Below, in pieces: positions 62,592 to 64,000 of a stretch of 64,000 bases of DNA. The notes below the pieces were generated by a model that made no database searches, had not been told where the DNA came from, and worked only from the letters and a program-made list of their open reading frames with translations. Made by a program: the position numbers and the translations under genes. The DNA is from Eubacterium plexicaudatum ASF492 (GTDB lineage: Bacteria; Bacillota; Clostridia; Lachnospirales; Lachnospiraceae). Location: positions 2,747,501 through 2,811,500 of the forward strand of contig NZ_AQFT02000001.1 of NCBI RefSeq assembly GCF_000364225.2. The letters are read 5' to 3'. Each line of letters opens with the position of its first letter. The stretch's first letter is position 1.

Positions 62592-63372
62592 AACCGTCCT
62601 CCCACAACTTCCATATGGCTTTTTTGCTTTCCCACATCTGTTCAAGCTGCTGCCTGTCCCTCTGTGTATCCATACATTTCCAAAATCCACTGTGAAAAAA
62701 TGCTTTCAGTTCACCTTCGACTGCCAACCTTTCCAACGGCTCTTTTTCCAATACGGTTTGGTCACCCTCAATATAATCGAAAATATCCGGTTCAAACACC
62801 ATATAACCTGCATTGATCATCCCGCCATCCTGATCATTTTTTTCCCGAAAAGCAGTAATGGAATATTCTTTATCCACCTCCATCATGCCAAATCTCTGTC
62901 CGACATTCACTGCTGTTACCGTGGCAATCTTTCCATGAGACTTATGGAATTCATACAGCTTCCCAAGATCCACATCAGACACACCATCTCCATATGTCAT
63001 CATAAACGGTTCATCACCTGTATATTTTTTTATCCGCTTTACTCTCCCTCCTGTCATCGTATGCAGGCCGGTGTCTACCAACGTCACTTTCCACGGTTCT
63101 ACAGCATTATTATGTACCGTAATCTCATTTCCTTTTCTAAAATCAAATGTTACATCACTATTATACAAATAATAATCTGCAAACCATTCTTTCAGAACAT
63201 GTTGTTTGTAACCACAGCAAATCACAAATTCATGAAATCCATAATATGAATATCCTTTCATGATATGCCATAGAATCGGCTTTCCGCCAATCTCAATCAT
63301 GGGTTTTGGAATCAAATGACTCTCCTCACTGATGCGAGTACCAAAGCCTCCTGCTAATATTACTACTTTCAC
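62581..63372 (-). CDS. rfbF: Glucose-1-phosphate cytidylyltransferase (RfbF-like)
   Basis: A 263-residue nucleotidyltransferase. The activating loop is KVVILAGGFGTRISEESHLIPKPMIEIGGKPILWHIMK, with FMMTYGDGVSDVDLG (metal Asp), GMMEVDKEYSITAFREK and HSGFWKCMDTQRD, all close to RfbF/DdhA. It makes CDP-glucose from CTP and glucose-1-phosphate, the start of CDP-dideoxysugar pathways. The GTG at 63372 is the likely start, with AAGGAG before it. No CDP-glucose dehydratase is in view; it may lie beyond the window. Confidence 0.92.
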   Translation of the reverse strand: MKVVILAGGFGTRISEESHLIPKPMIEIGGKPILWHIMKGYSYYGFHEFVICCGYKQHVLKEWFADYYLYNSDVTFDFRKGNEITVHNNAVEPWKVTLVDTGLHTMTGGRVKRIKKYTGDEPFMMTYGDGVSDVDLGKLYEFHKSHGKIATVTAVNVGQRFGMMEVDKEYSITAFREKNDQDGGMINAGYMVFEPDIFDYIEGDQTVLEKEPLERLAVEGELKAFFHSGFWKCMDTQRDRQQLEQMWESKKAIWKLWEDGYDE

Positions 63373-63448
63373 AAATTTCTCCTTCCGTAATGTCAAACCT
63401 TCCGAAAACAAAATCCGACTTTTTCATCTCAAATTTACTACTCCGTAT

Positions 63449-64000
63449 TTATTCATAGGGCAGCACACATGCATCGTTAAATGGAAAACTCCGTAATTTT
63501 TCTGCTATGTTGTAATTGTAAGTTAAAATAACATAATTACCGATCATCAAAATGTCAGCCGGTTCTCCAATCTCTTCTCCTAAAGCGGTTATAGTTTCTG
63601 ACATTTGCGTATACTCCTGACAGGTAAACAGCAGAAACGTATTGCCGGAATAATTCGACTGGGAGAACTGATGTATATAATTAATGTCATAGTTTGGACT
63701 TATTGTCGTTTCCTGAATTAAAACTGGCAATATTTTTAATTTTGCATTTGATGCGGTTGTCAATATCTGTGCATTCCAATAAGTTGCATATCCATAAGCC
63801 AAGCCATGCTCACTAAGCGATTCTATTAACTCCTCTCGTTCCGCATACAGCCATCCATACCCAATAATTTTCTTTCTACTATTCACAAAACTGCTTAATG
63901 CAAAAACAAATAACATTATATATACTAAAAAACGATTCAAATTATGCGGTTTTATCATATACTCGTATAAATACCAAGCACTGATCATTATAGATATTAC
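63449..64000 (-). CDS. C-terminal part of a membrane protein (partial)
   Basis: The reading frame is open to the window edge, so the real start is beyond 64000. The visible part has one hydrophobic helix (FLVYIMLFVFALSSFV), then a soluble domain of about 150 residues (YGYATYWNAQILTTASNAKLKILPVLIQE ... NDACVLPYE). This layout, many helices with a soluble C-terminal domain, is usual for GT-C type or GtrII-like surface-sugar glycosyltransferases, but the part seen is not enough to assign one. Confidence 0.6.
   Translation of the reverse strand, partial: VISIMISAWYLYEYMIKPHNLNRFLVYIMLFVFALSSFVNSRKKIIGYGWLYAEREELIESLSEHGLAYGYATYWNAQILTTASNAKLKILPVLIQETTISPNYDINYIHQFSQSNYSGNTFLLFTCQEYTQMSETITALGEEIGEPADILMIGNYVILTYNYNIAEKLRSFPFNDACVLPYE

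Overview
The window looks like chromosomal DNA of a motile, strictly anaerobic Clostridia member, most likely family Lachnospiraceae. The signs are two oxygen-sensitive enzyme systems (a glycyl radical diol dehydratase with its radical-SAM activase, and an Isc/Nif-type Fe-S operon), a class I desulfoferrodoxin, four chemoreceptors, TTGACA/TATAAT promoters with strong GGAGG ribosome sites, and a fucose microcompartment locus of the kind known from gut Lachnospiraceae. The species cannot be fixed from the sequence alone. Almost all genes are on the minus strand. The exceptions are the tRNA at the left edge and a two-gene block at 52.0-54.9 kb.

Left part (1-25 kb): tRNA-Thr; a lytic transglycosylase next to a C39-like/leucine-rich-repeat secreted protein; a trxB - nucleotidyltransferase - HEPN - larE - lacZ run; a BceRSAB-like unit (histidine kinase, response regulator, ABC ATPase, FtsX permease); a chemoreceptor; a sulfur-trafficking operon iscS-nifU-mnmA-mrp; a DUF2164 protein; a second chemoreceptor; and rarA with an aspartate aminotransferase-like gene.

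Central part (25.2-51.8 kb): one co-directional block of 27 genes for L-fucose use through a bacterial microcompartment. In transcription order it has the glycyl radical propanediol dehydratase and activase, an EutS/PduU-type shell protein, fuculose-phosphate aldolase, a GlcG/HbpS protein, CoA-acylating aldehyde dehydrogenase, alcohol dehydrogenase, four BMC-H-type shell proteins, PduL, the EutN vertex protein, PduS, a PduT-like trimer, a DeoR repressor, a response regulator/histidine kinase/periplasmic-type binding protein sensor set, an ABC sugar importer, an unknown 148-residue protein, a fuculokinase-type FGGY kinase, FucI and FucU. The logic is: sense and import fucose, convert it to fuculose-1-phosphate, cleave it to DHAP and lactaldehyde, reduce to 1,2-propanediol, dehydrate without B12, and split propionaldehyde into propanol and propionyl-phosphate inside the shell. 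The two metabolic promoters carry matching 14-bp direct-repeat boxes, probably the DeoR operators.

Right part (52-64 kb): a PHP phosphatase and a chemoreceptor on the plus strand; desulfoferrodoxin; an internally duplicated CmpB-type membrane protein; a fourth chemoreceptor; and a visibly A/T-richer surface-sugar cluster (GT2 glycosyltransferase, SDR, split transketolase, CDP-glucose-type cytidylyltransferase, partial membrane protein) that runs off the window.

A warning for any user: about twenty otherwise well-conserved genes are each broken by apparent one-base shortening of a homopolymer (mostly A or T runs of 4-8). The pattern is so uniform that I read it as a sequencing or assembly artefact rather than gene decay. 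I annotate these genes as whole coding regions across the breaks and give each break position.
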